A stretch of 64,000 nucleotides of DNA from contig VTPC01090566.1 in assembly GCA_011009095.1 (NCBI GenBank), positions 53,151-117,150 of the forward strand. The letters run 5' to 3'. Below the pieces are notes generated by a model that saw nothing but the letters and a program-made list of their open reading frames with translations, had not been told where the DNA came from and made no database searches. This DNA comes from Ignelater luminosus. Taxonomy: Eukaryota; Arthropoda; Insecta; Coleoptera; Elateridae. Below, piece by piece: positions 23,867 to 35,700 of the stretch (position 1 is its first letter; every line of letters starts with the position of its first letter). The translations under genes were made by a program, and so were the position numbers.

Positions 23867-25160
23867 CGAGGGTGGTCTAAAAAGTTTCCGACCTCAACGT
23901 GAAGATGGCAGCACTCGTAAGTTAAAGCTACTGAATTTCGTTGTTCATCTGTTGTCAGTTACTCACCAAAGTTTCAGCCATTTTGGACGCGCAGTTTTTA
24001 TGTAACAGTCGTTTGAGTGAGTTGATGTGAGTTTTTTTGTGAAAATGGACAAAATCGAGTATCGAGCTGTCATTAAATATTTGTTTTTGAAAGGCAATAC
24101 GCCTTCGCAAATAAAAGATGAGTTGGATTCTGTGTATGAGGACTCTGCACCATCATTTACCACAGTGAAATTTTGGGCTGCTGAATTTAAACGTGGCCGT
24201 AAGAGCTTGGGAGACGATGAACGTTCGGGACGTCCAAAAACTGCAACTACCGACGAAAACATCGCCAAAGTTCACCAAATGGTGCTAGGCGACCGCCGAA
24301 TTAAAGTGAGAGAGATAGCAGAGGTTATGAACATGTCAAAAAAACGTGTTTGTCACATATTAAATCAACATTTAGGCATGAGAAAGCTGTCCGCGCGTTG
24401 GGTGCCGCGTTTGCTCACGTTAGACCAAAAACGTGTTCGAATGAATATTTCCAACGCTCTTTTGGCGCAGTTTAGGCGAAATAAATCCGAGTTTTGGCGC
24501 CGATTAATTACTGTAGATAAAACTTGGATACACCATTATACGCCCGAAACAAAAATACAGTCCAAACAGTGGACTGCAAAGGGGGAACCGGCTCCAAAAA
24601 AAGCAAAAACTGTTTTTTCGGCTGGGAAAGTGATGACGACTGTTTTTTGGGATAGTCATGGAGTTATTTTAATCGATTATTTTCAAAAAGGAAAAACCAT
24701 TACAGAAGTATACTATGCATCATTACTTGACAAGCTGAAGGCAGAACTTGCGAAAAAACGGCCACATTTGCAGAAAAAAGAAAATCCTGTTTCACCAAGA
24801 CAACGCACCGTCTCACACCTCAGTGGTTGCCATGGCGAAAATCCACGAATTACGGTTTGAACTGCTTGACCATCCGCCTTACTCACCAGATCTAGCCCCA
24901 AGCGACTTCTTTTTGTTCCCCCATCTTAAAATTGCGCTCGGAGGACAAAGATTTTCGTCAAATGAAGAGGCAATCACCTTCGTGAACAATTATTTTGCAG
25001 AGAAAAATGCCGAGTACTATTTGGACGGGTTACAGAGATGGGAGCATCGCTGTGAGAAGTGTGTAGAGTTACAAGGAGACTATGTTGAAAAATAAAAAAA
25101 AATTTACAGAAAAAATGTCTTGTATCTTTGTTAGGTCTGAAACTTTTCAGACCACCCTCG
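23867..25160 (+). mobile_element. mariner element, mellifera subfamily, 1294 bp, complete ends
   Basis: Terminal inverted repeats CGAGGGTGGTCTAAAAAGTT (left) and CGAGGGTGGTCTGAAAAGTT (right, reverse complement) are flanked by TA at 23865-23866 and 25161-25162. The enclosed transposase fills most of the element, as in all mariners. TIR identity is high and only one break is seen in the gene, so this is one of the youngest insertions in the window. Confidence 0.95.
24045..25095 (+). pseudogene. mariner transposase (mellifera-type), one frameshift
   Basis: The start MDKIEYRAVIKYLFLKGNTP is the family's usual N-terminus, although the frame is open a few codons further up. The two-HTH paired-like domain occupies residues ~1-115, the WVPRLL linker follows at ~119, then the catalytic triad Asp158 (TVDKTW), Asp252 (FHQDNAPSH) and Asp287 (YSPDLAPSDFF), i.e. 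DD34D. Counting across the break, the protein would be 349 residues, full length. The break is a six-A run at 24774-24779, one base longer than the frame needs, separating the first 243 or so residues from the last 105. The Glu normally after Asp158 in VDETW is Lys here, so the copy may be inactive even apart from the frameshift. Confidence 0.95.
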
Positions 25161-28068
25161 TATAGAATAATAATTCTTGAAGCATTTAGAGCTCCTACCC
25201 CACTTATGTTAACTACTTAAACAGATTCGTGAAGAGTGAAAACAAAACAATAGAATTCTTAGTAAGAAGTGAGTCAAATGTCTGTCTAACTGCCTTGAAT
25301 TTATGTGAGATAGAACTACCTTTTTCTTTTGCATAGAACTACTAAACGATTTCTTGTAGTTATGTGTAGATGGCGTATGAATTCTAACTCCCTTATTTGT
25401 AGTCATGTTAAATGCTGCGTCTAACGCTAAACGCATTTTGTACTATGGAAATTTCTGTACTTAAACGTGTTTAATTTTTGATACATGATTATAAGCAGGG
25501 CCCTAACTGTTTCAATGATCAGTATAATGGCGATAAAGATACACGTTGAAATTAGTTGCAAATCTGGGTGTTATGGTTTGATACTCAAAGAACTAACTGT
25601 TTCTTGAAACTACTACAATTAAATTATAAATGTCATCACTGCTGGAAAATGTAGTTTGTAGTCTGGCAACAATGACACTGACAACAAATGGAGGTCTACT
25701 TATAATTATAATTAGTATAGCGACGTCCAATCGCCGCGCCAACGCAACCTCATATTTTAAACACTCGTTGAATACATTTTAAATCAAACATTAATATGAA
25801 GTTATGTAATTAAATACTGGTCGTTTTAATTCAACAACCAGATCTTGACAGAAATCAATCAAAAGGTACAAAGTCATTGTTTTACTTTAAAACTGTGTCT
25901 TACATTAATTGTACATTTAAAAAATATTTATTTTGTGAAAAATATTTTGATATTGTCACTCTAATCTGCTCTCTCAGGAGTTGAAAGTTTTAATTTAAAA
26001 TGGTAGCTGATCGAAAATAAAAAAGAAAAAATTGAAAAAGTTTTTCCCAATAAAGTTCGTTGAATAAATCCATATCAGCCGTTATCTCGGTACTTGTTGC
26101 TTTTAACGGGTCTAGAAAAAAATTAAAATCCCTTGTTATTAAGGTTATTAAGAGAGAAAAATTGCTTTTATAAACGAGATGAGACTCTAAGGTAATTGAG
26201 CATGTTTTTAAAACACTTTGTCTTAATGCAAAGATTTCCGAAATTAATTTTAATTCGTACGGCGCAGGTTTAAAAATTCAATCTCGGAATTTAAATTTTA
26301 CAAAATATAAAAGCATTACAAAAAGAAAAACTTTTTATAGCTGCGTGGGAGGATTTTAAGTTTCTAATTATATAATTTTTCTTTTTACTGCGCAATATAA
26401 GATTTAATGAATCTAAATTCTAATCTGTAAACTGCCAGAATGAACTGTACGTTTTATAAAATAAGGTAAAGAAGGGTGATATAAGAACAAAACATATTTT
26501 TACATTATGAGTGTAAATTTATGAAGGGAAGTTTATTTCTCATAAAAAAGTTGTTTAATCAAATAAAAAAAGAACTTACGGTTATTATTTCGTAAATACC
26601 TTGAAGTAACCAAGAAATTCATGATTGATTACCGTGAAAAAACTTGTATTATCATTATTATTACTATAATGGGGTGTGTATATAAAATATAATTCTACTT
26701 CCACACAATAAATTCCTTTTTAGGAAATCAAGTTTGTAACTACAAAAGCAATAACGGAGCCACCTGAGTCGTTCTCATAACAACGTTATATTTTAGTCAG
26801 TGGGGTAGTGTGTGCAATGCCCATAATGTATGTATGATTAATTAATTTGAACGTCAGATAACAATATTATCGCAGTTCCGTTGTCATGAACAACAATAAT
26901 CTAACTGCACAGTGCCAGTAAACCGCAAATACGCTACCTGTTGCGTGTGTTGCACCGACCAGATCTATGCAATATGATTATACCAATAACCTGATTTGTA
27001 AGACCCCTTCATAGGATGAAATCTGGTAAACCGATTATATCAAAACGCTTTTAGGAAATTTAGTCGAAAAAGAAGAGTTTGTATCCTCTAATTCATTTTA
27101 TTGATTCCAGAAACAGGAACGTTTTATTATCACTAGATATAACAAGTAGAATGGACAGATTTATATTCATAACTGATATGAACTCTATATATTAAAATAA
27201 AGTACTTTTGATTTAAAAGTACAGTATATCAATGACCTTTAATTAAAAGCACTTGTCTGAACACCTTAATATGTAAGCTTTTGCTAATTATATCACATAC
27301 TAGCAACTAGCGGGAAATTTCCACTTAGGCAAATTTAAAGGAGATGATACCTTAATACCTACAAATTATAGTATTATCCATAAAAGGATAGTAATTTCAT
27401 TTTTGCCTTTTATTCATGAAGGTTTCGGTATGCATTTTTCTTTTCTCGAGTAAAATAAAAATATTCTTGAAAAAATATGGGTATTACACATATTTCTTTT
27501 GCATCAAGTTTAAAGTAAGCAAAATGGCTTCAGGCTTTTACGTTTGGGTTTAAAGAACGAAATGGTCTACAGAGTATGATGGAAAATACTCCGAACACTA
27601 TATCTACTATAATATTATACATAATTTACTGCTTCTATTTGAACATTCTTTATGTTTTCGTGCAATTAACCATTTATTCAAAATTAAAATTTTATTATCA
27701 AACGTTTTTGGGATCGTTTGAAATCATGGAATTTAAACGAAGTTTTATAAAAACTGTCTAGACAACAAACAAAACTTTACAAGGTAGTGTTTCTCTAAAT
27801 AATATAAACTTCTCATCCTCGTTGTTGTGAATCCACATCTATATCCCACAATATTGGAAAATATTGGAAAAGTCTTCTGGGATTTATTTATCAATAAGAA
27901 AAGGTTCTTCAAGATGAATTATTGCAAAACAAGTCTGACTCACAAATTACGTTTATTTCACATTTGGCTAAATACTGGAATAAATACACTCACAGTAATA
28001 AGTATCGCACATAAAATCTTTATTTATTTCTACAAGAGTCTATCCTAGAAAAGTAATTATAAATTATA

Positions 28069-29470
28069 TACAGGGTGTTTCTAAAATGGTTGAGCAAACT
28101 TTACCAGCGTATTCTACAAGTCATAAGGATTACAAAACCTATATATACCTAGATTCAAAAATGTCTCCTTTCTGAGTTATCAACATCTTAAGATAGAATC
28201 ACTGCACCAAGTGTACTTTTTAATTAAATGACAAAAACAAAGTCAACAACCTAACATTTTTGACAAACGTTTTCAATTGACAGCAACTGTCATTGTTTGT
28301 CTGAAATGTCAACTTTTACTTGAAGTAAACATTCTTAAGTCAATTGAATGCTTGATGTTTATTTTGCATAAAAGATTTACAACATGAGCAATGAAATGGC
28401 TGATATTCATCATGTTTATGGAAAAGCAGACAGCGATACTCGCAAAGCTCAATGTCTTTACAGAGATAATTATGTTCCCTGGAAGACAATGTCCAGCTAA
28501 AGATACTTTTTCTGCCATCCACCGCAGGCTTCAAGACACAGAGCATTTTCCTCCTGTCATTGCTAATAGGGGCATAAAGAAAACTGCCCGAACGCCCTAA
28601 TTAGAAATGCAAATTCTCGACACGATTGAAAAGTATTCTGAAAAGAGTTCAAGGAAAGTGGTTGCAGAATTTCAAGTATCTAATGCAACCGTATGGAGGA
28701 TTCTTCATGAGCAATCTCTTTATCCATTGCAACGAGTGCAGGCTCTCTTGGAAGCAGATTTCCAGCCACGATTTTGTGAATGGTTCTTGTGTCAATGTCA
28801 TCGTCCTAACTTTCAAGTTAATGTACTCTTCACAGACAAAGCAAGTTTCTCAAGACACCACACAGCTAACTTTCACAACAACTATTGCCGGTCGGTTGAA
28901 AACCCTCATTCTGTAACTGGATCTTGATATCAACAACAGTTTTCCTGCAATGTATGGGGAGATATTGTTAGAGATTATCCCAACCGTTGAATTGGCCGAC
29001 GAGGACCAGTGTGATGGCCAACACGATCATCAGACTGTAATTTTCTTGATTTTTATTTGTGGGGGCATCTAAAGAGTATCGTTTACCGTTTACACCAATT
29101 CCAACTCGACAGGTCCTACAAGAGCGCATTATGCAAGGCCTTGAATCAATTCGAAATACTTCTGGGATATTGGAACGTGTTAGGCGATTCATGATAAAAC
29201 GTTGTAATGTATGTGTTGCTGCTAGTGGGATTAATCTTGAGCATCTAGTTTAAAATAAGAAAACGTTTGTTAAAAATGTTCATATGTTACTGATTTTCTT
29301 TCTGCCATTTAATTAGAAAGTATGCTTCATGCGCTAATTCTATCTGAAGATGTTGATAACTCAAAAAGGAGACATTTTCAAACCTATAGGTATATCTAGG
29401 TTTTTTAAATTCTTATGACTTGTAGAATATGCTGGTAAAGTTTGACGAAACATTTTAAAAACATCCTATA
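28069..29470 (+). mobile_element. IS630/Tc1-like transposon with ~135-bp inverted repeats, 1.4 kb
   Basis: The left arm, from TACAGGGTGTTTCTAAAATG at about 28069 to 28205, is matched in reverse by 29335-29470 with a few indels. The arms share AAACTTTACCAGC, ATTCTACAAGTCATAAG, AATGTCTCCTTT and GAGTTATCAACATCTT. It is flanked by AT-rich DNA and the exact TA duplication is unclear. It encloses a broken transposase. Such long TIRs with a CAGGGTG end are common in insect elements of this type. Confidence 0.8.
28384..29252 (+). pseudogene. Transposase with DUF4817-type N-terminus, broken and internally deleted
   Basis: From the ATG at 28384 it reads MSNEMADIHHVYGKADSDTR, the N-terminal helical (DUF4817-like) signature of this insect transposase group. 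After a frame change come HRRLQDTEHFPPV and, past a TAA, EKSSRKVVAEFQVSNATVWR (HTH), FCEWFLCQC, VNVLFTDKASFSR (first catalytic Asp) and NFHNNYCRSVENPHS. The central part, including the expected second catalytic Asp (QHDGAPAHF-like), is missing at about 28975. The C-terminal part resumes with LDFYLWGHLKS, then ERIMQGLESIRNTSGILERV and ending GINLEHLV. At least three frame breaks plus the deletion make this a dead copy. Confidence 0.82.
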
Positions 29471-29875
29471 TGTATAGGGTGTACTATAATGTAAATCTAT
29501 AAATAAATAATTACTAAACACCAACACCTGAAACCCTTATAACTCTTACGTAGTCGACTGATAAGACTTTTTATGAATCTTTTAAATTTACTACTGATAA
29601 ACGTACCCTTAAGGAGGTGACTGTATTTAGTACCCTTTTCCTTAATTAAAAATTAATGAACAAATAAAGTTTCAGGTATATCTTATAATTATTTAGGTTA
29701 GTGGGGAATTTTAAACAGTGAGTGCTTTGAAATAAATATTTGAGCCACTTTTACCAAAAAGTTAGAACTTTAATAAAATGTATTTTTTATAATACGTTCT
29801 GCACGAAGAATTCTGTATGCAGAATAAAATTGTTGCTTCTTTCCAGTTTTGGCGGTCGTTTGTGATAGCATAATT

Positions 29876-29883
29876 ATATAATG
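29876..29883 (+). promoter_or_regulatory. TATA-like box upstream of the small secreted-peptide ORF
   Basis: TATATAAT lies 64-71 bp upstream of the ATG at 29947, leaving room for a start site about 30 bp downstream of the box and a short leader. In such AT-rich DNA this can be chance. Confidence 0.2.
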
Positions 29884-29946
29884 ATCTTACTATCACTGAC
29901 CAAAAGCAAATAAATAGTTGTCAAAAGAAACGTAAATACAGATGCT

Positions 29947-30099
29947 ATGCTTAAAAGAATTTTGTTAGCTGGCTTTGTTCTTTGTGTTTGCAACTTACTG
30001 ATAAAACGGGTAGTCGCTGAAGACGTTTTTACAGGTTCTTTTTACAAAGAAATAGATGAAAAACAGTATACAAGACTATCTGATATAGATTTATATTGA
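29947..30099 (+). CDS. Small ORF (50 codons) with a signal peptide, function unknown
   Basis: It reads MLKRILLAGFVLCVCNLLIK, then RVVAEDVFTGSFYKEIDEKQ, and ends YTRLSDIDLY. The first ~24 residues have the layout of a secretory signal peptide: short basic start (KR), hydrophobic core, and a plausible signal-peptidase site VVA|ED. The remainder is short, charged and without Cys. It could be a complete small secreted peptide, the first exon of a longer secreted protein, or a chance frame. I recognise no family. It lies outside any transposon seen here, 0.5 kb downstream of the 28.1-29.5-kb element, on the strand opposite to ace-1. Confidence 0.3.
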   Translation: MLKRILLAGFVLCVCNLLIKRVVAEDVFTGSFYKEIDEKQYTRLSDIDLY

Positions 30100-31779
30100 A
30101 GAAATCAACAATCGGTAATAAAGGATATCCAAAAAGGTTAAAAGCTAACGCAGCTTTTAATATATTTATATTTGACTTCTTTCTTTCGATTCTGAACACT
30201 TGCTAAAACATTCTAATTTTTAACTGGCGAAAGCGTTGCTGTGTTGTTAGCTATTTCAGTAATGCCGCTTTTAATTGAACAACTTAAGCTCACCTTATTA
30301 ATCACGTTGCGTTATTTGAGTCAAGTGGTGTCAAACTGAACATTTCTTAACAACAAATCTAGTGTATTTTAGTTTGGACAAATAAATAGAATGCAGAAAC
30401 TGTGTCAGGTCAGACTTTGTAAAATTTAAAAGTACCGACTTTCTTGGTAACGTGGCGCTTTACTATACAGGACATTGATAATAACACCGATAAACTGGTA
30501 GGCTAAATTGCTACTGTCTAGTATATACAAATTTTTCCCAAACGGAACCTGTGGTTAATTCGTCTTGGTAACGCAGTTATCGGTCTTTAAGCTTGCCTGC
30601 AGACTTGTTAACTTTTGGATAAATTGTCGTTATTTGTTTAACATTTCAAACACTCTTATTAGCAAAAGTTGTAAAAAATTGCACTCCGAATGTTCTTAAC
30701 TTACTTCCAGTTATGCAAAATCTGCGCCATAACTGGGACATGTAACGTCAGAAGAAGGAAAAACAACACTTTGGCGTATCTCAGCTTCAGAGTATATCCT
30801 GTATAATCAGAAGTAGTTTTAATACATGCAGAGACAGTTCTCTACAAAGTTTCTTAATAAGAATTTTTGATAGTTTGGCAAATAGCAAAAATACACTCCA
30901 AAAGTTTTTTATCGGATTCTCTTTTTCAGGCCAACAAAATAGATTTTTAGGCACCGTTTGATCACACTACGTACAATTATATTAAAACATAATTAATATC
31001 ATTACTACTACAACAGAACAATGCACTTCCTAATATTATGCAGTTTTTAATCCTTAAAATTTGAAATTTACTATATCGAAATCTACTAAACCTCAACTTT
31101 TTGACGTAAAGTTTTGCTGTGATTTTTAGCGGCAAAACCTTGGAAGGTAAAAAACTTGTTTTACTGGATTTGTAGACCTGTTTCTAAGTAGAATAAAATC
31201 TCTTGGTTGCATTTCGATATTACTTTAAAATTCAATTGCGCTCCTCTCCTTAACGAACACCTATGATCCAGAATTTGTTCAAGTGTGGATGACTAGGTAG
31301 ATAGGTAAGTTTCCTAGATACAACGCTTTTACCCCGGGTCTTCAATGTTGCCCACATGGCCACAGAAAACGTTTCATGTGATTTTGATGAGAAAAAGCCC
31401 AAATTTTGGGACATTTGACTAGAAATTGATTGAAACTTCTATGAAAAATTATTGTAAAATATCTTCTCAAAGTTGATGTCAGTCACGGAAGTGTATTTGA
31501 TAATAATTTACAGTCGAACTTAATCGAAAGCTGGCCCAGAAGTATAAACGATAAAATATATTCAAACAGAGTAATCCTATTGACTTCCAACCGATATATA
31601 ACAAAATTTTGCTTTAGCAATAAGAAATCCCTTGGTAGTCATCTTTTGACTCCAGGAATTGAATATCATTGACCAACCTTTGATGGTAATTTTTGTGCTA
31701 TATCTCTGACGCTAAATTGTGATGTGAACTGTGTTGGTGAAGCAAAAAAGTTCTTTGTAAACATCTAAATTGTTAAAGA

Positions 31780-33340
31780 CAAAATTGTAGTAATGGTTGC
31801 CGGCAAAGGTACTCCTAAGCGCCTTAGCAAAGAAAGCAACTCACTGATTTGTTTTTGTGGTTTGGACATACGCGAAAGATATGGTTAAGAACTGCTAACA
31901 AATGATTGCATAATAGCAATTCAATTTAAATGAACAGGACAAATTGAAGTATAAAGCCAGGGAAGAAAATTACTGTGATTGCTATACTGCTCATATGAGC
32001 GGTTCTGTACAAAAGGGTAAATCAAGACGTATTGAATGGGATTAGAATCTTCGCAATGTTTAGCTGTTTTTTAAAATGTCTTGAACGTATAGATAAGGCA
32101 TGGTATACGGTGACTCTGAAATGAAGAGTTTTTCAGCAAGATAATTAACTACCACATTGAAATGTATAAAACATAACTTTCCACCCAGTATAAACGTACC
32201 GAGACCCAGGATATTTTGCTCTTAATTTGTAGAAGTTGGTCAATAATATGGACTACGATAGGGTTCTTTTTAACTAAAAGGAATTTGATTGTCCTGCTTT
32301 AAGAACGCTATGCAAGTTAGACATAATGATATCTTGTAGATCTTTGTCATTCGCATTTTTAAGGCTTCAAATATTGCAACTGCTTCTGCAGTAGAAATAG
32401 AGGCACGATTATCTAATTTAAACGCAGTATTGAATTAAGTGACGCTATTGTAGAAGGCGCAGCCACATTTTTGGATATCTTTTGACCAGTCAGCAAAAAG
32501 GATGTGTTGGGGTTTAAACATCAGTTCTAAAAGGAGTTGTTTATCATGTGCAGATGAATCATATATTTGAAAAAATATACCTAATGGTGTTGAATGTATT
32601 GGAAGTAGTCCAACTAAAAAGTGTGCATGTTACATGGAGGTGTAGTCAGACCATTAAGTTTTATATGGCATGTCGCTAAAGGAGGTAAAGATTTCTTTAA
32701 ATCGGCTATAGTTAAGGCATGGATTTTGGAAAGGAGCAAGGTGTAACTCACTACTTTCAGCTTTACTAAAATTATATACTTATTCTTTATGGCGAGAAAC
32801 TAGCGATGAATAAAAAGTGAAGGTTCTTGTGTTTCCCTTTGACGTGGTTGAGTGGACGTAAAGTGCATCAATTCGATGCAGATCCTACGAGCTTTGCTTT
32901 GTATGATGTTTAAACATTCCAAAGTAATTTTAGATGCAGAAACACATAATGTACAACCATAGTCAAAACGAGATCTAATTAGTGCTTTGTAGATATCTAG
33001 ACATGTAGTAACGTCACGCGTCATATGTAGAATATTTAACAAGCGTTGACATTGGACTGCTAAGAATGTTAAATGCTGAGCTCAAGTTAGTTTCTGATCT
33101 AGTATGAGACTTAGATACTTGCCGCTAACCTTACAGGAATTTCAGTGTCGAGAAACTAAATAGCTGAAGGGAGGTTTCTTAAGGCTCTGGAAAAAGACAG
33201 CCGATTTCCTGAAGCTATTAACACATTGAGAATTGTATTACGTTTAAAAACATATTGTTTGAGGGCGATGCAGGACGTTTTTATACCACTGCAAGGTAAA
33301 TTTAAGATGACGTCATAGCCAAAGATCTATCAACTTATTG
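31780..33340 (-). pseudogene. LINE relic with reverse transcriptase and RNase H (I/Jockey-like)
   Basis: Read on the minus strand, the reverse-transcriptase region starts near 33330, with a decayed catalytic box (YDVILNLPCSGIKTS where YxDD is expected). It continues with FLDTEIPV and RDVTTCLDIYKALIRSRFDY, then GCTLCVSASK (open frame 33042-32800). An RNase H-like segment follows: ASISTAEAVAIFEALK at about 32350-32420, and a frame-shifted MSNLHSVLKAGQSNSF at about 32285-32330. The combination of this RT type with a downstream RNase H points to an I- or Jockey-group non-LTR element. Stops and frame changes are frequent, and the 5' half (ORF1, endonuclease) is absent. The downstream 0.5 kb is largely unreadable. 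Confidence 0.7.
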
Positions 33341-34453
33341 CAAGTAGTTTTCTGTTACTTGGAAATTTGAAAAGTAATTCCTTCGTTTTATGTCTCGAGT
33401 TTAATAAGTGAAATTAAACAGTTGAATTTGAGGTTACATGTAGGATGTCAGTTGGCAACTCTGCATTACGTCATTGTATGACGTCATTATAAACTTGTCG
33501 CAAAAAGACTGTAGTAGACAACAATGTTCAACAACAATGTTCTAGAGCGAGTTGTGTTGCAGGCAGATCTGTCGAATAGTTTAATACAGTGAACAGTGGA
33601 ATTAGCAACACTCATTGTGATCAGCGATATGAATCAGATGTAGATAAATCTACAAAGTATAATTTAGTAAAATAAATCTGAATTAATATTTAAGTGAATG
33701 TTAGCGCTAAATAAATGATTTTTTAAATAAATTACTGAGTTAGATAAATAAATATTTTAAAAACGTTACATTATAAATTTTAATTATAGAAACCCAAAAT
33801 CAAAATTCTGTATCAACGGTTGTTTACTCGAACCCTACATAAATGTTAATAAAACAATGATAAATTTTCAGAGCATCTAAGCAGTTAACTAGCAGTTATT
33901 ATCTTTGTATAATTTTGCGTATAAAGATGCCCACATACGTAGAGCTTCTTTGCTGATAAAAAAGAGATTGTATTAAAAGTGAAAAAAAAAACATGAAGCG
34001 TAAAGTAGATGAAAAGGATGATATTAATATAATATTCATAAAGACACAAAAATGTGTGTAGTAAGTACGATATATCTCTATAAGGGAAAAGGAAGGAAAA
34101 AGACGAGCAAAAGTCTAAATTCCGTTTAAGAAGCTACGTGAGAAATACTTAATTTAAGATTTATAAGCTTTTTGTATAAGTGTTAATATTTTAAAAAAAA
34201 ATAAAAAACATTTAGTTGAACATATTTGTACTCATAAATCATTAACTTAGCCAGAAGAAGGGAATACTAATTCTGTGTTTTATTACATGTTTAAACCGCT
34301 TAAAAAGCATTGCTTTACCGTTTCTGAGAGCTATCAATATTCCATTTATTTTGAATTTTATAAAGCTACAGCAATAAAAACAAAACATAAAAGCTGTTTC
34401 TCGTATTCGAATACATTCGATATGTGTATAGTAAAATGCATTAGTAAAACTCA

Positions 34454-34633
<180 letters not shown>

Positions 34634-34899
34634 TTATTACTTTTAGTATCATAATAAAATAAATCTCTTAGGTAAAATTATTTGTTCTTTTTTTTCTTCT
34701 ATTTTCTTTTACTTAACACTATTTTATATTCATCAATTTACAAAATGGGATCTTAAAATTTAAAGAAGTTAATTGTATCAGGGCCAGATTGTATTCGCAT
34801 ACCTTCAAGCTTAAATAATAATGGAATAAAAGGAAACATATTGTAATGATATTAAAAGGTTGAAATGATACCTAAATAAGAAAAACAACAAAAATAATG

Positions 34900-35700
34900 A
34901 TATCATTAGAGTTATTGAAGAGCATAAGAACAGACAGTTAGTTAATCAAACGATTAAAGAGAATATTTTAAATATTCTGAAATTTGTAAGATTAGTTGAT
35001 TATGTAATAGTTTTTTTTTATTGTTCATAGAATTAATTATAGGAGTTTATGAATAGAAAAAGGACAATTGAAGAGAAGTTTGTTGATAAGTTGTTGATAA
35101 TAATTTTTAGAAAAAGTTTGGTATGTTTTCTTGAATTGAATTTTGTTAATAAGAGTTTTTAGAGAAAAACATTTTATATTGAGTTGAAAAGTTGTTGTGG
35201 TTAAAATAATTTTTGAAGATTTGAATTCGAGTTTATGTAGAAGTTATTTAAAAGATTAGTGAACGATATTATCGAGTTTATTTTACTGTATGGATGACGG
35301 AGTTAAAAAGGAATAAAGAGGTTGTATTAAATGGAAGGAAGAATAAGTTAGTTGTTAAAACGGAGTAACAAGAAATAAAAGCCAGAGAGTTAATTGTGGA
35401 GGAATAATGGAATCTTTGATATGTGTTGTCCGAATGCCTTTGGTGCGGACTTAAGCAACCGGTGGGCAAAAACAGCGACGTACTGAAGAAGGTTGTCTTC
35501 ATTAACAGAGGAAGACTGACTCTACGAAGGGTGTATGGAAGCAAGGAGGTCTGTGGAAAAGGATTAGGAAGTGTAAAGTTAAAAAGTTGTGGTGAAGTGA
35601 GGTAAACAAGAATAAAAAAAAGGTGGTAAACAAAAAAATAAGTCAAATTTGGAAATATTAAGAACATAAAACAAAAATTTTAATTATTAAAGAAACGAAA
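34900..35700. other. C-depleted tract next to the ace-1 His exon
   Basis: The plus strand is nearly free of C. Bases 35041-35160 contain 2 C and 26 G. The long open frame on the minus strand (35278-35667, 129 codons, Phe/Leu/Ser/Thr/Pro-rich) is a by-product of this skew and matches nothing. A plus-strand frame at 35423-35605 (CLWCG start, Lys/Arg-rich) also matches nothing. A decayed retroelement with a composition bias is one reading. Confidence 0.35.

Noticed and set aside
23963..24268. Minus-strand open frame of 101 codons
   Set aside because: It is the antisense shadow of the mariner transposase gene.
35278..35667. 129-codon minus-strand open frame
   Set aside because: It lies in a tract where C is almost absent on the plus strand, which removes stop codons by chance. 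Composition is low-complexity Phe/Leu/Ser/Thr and no motif is recognisable.
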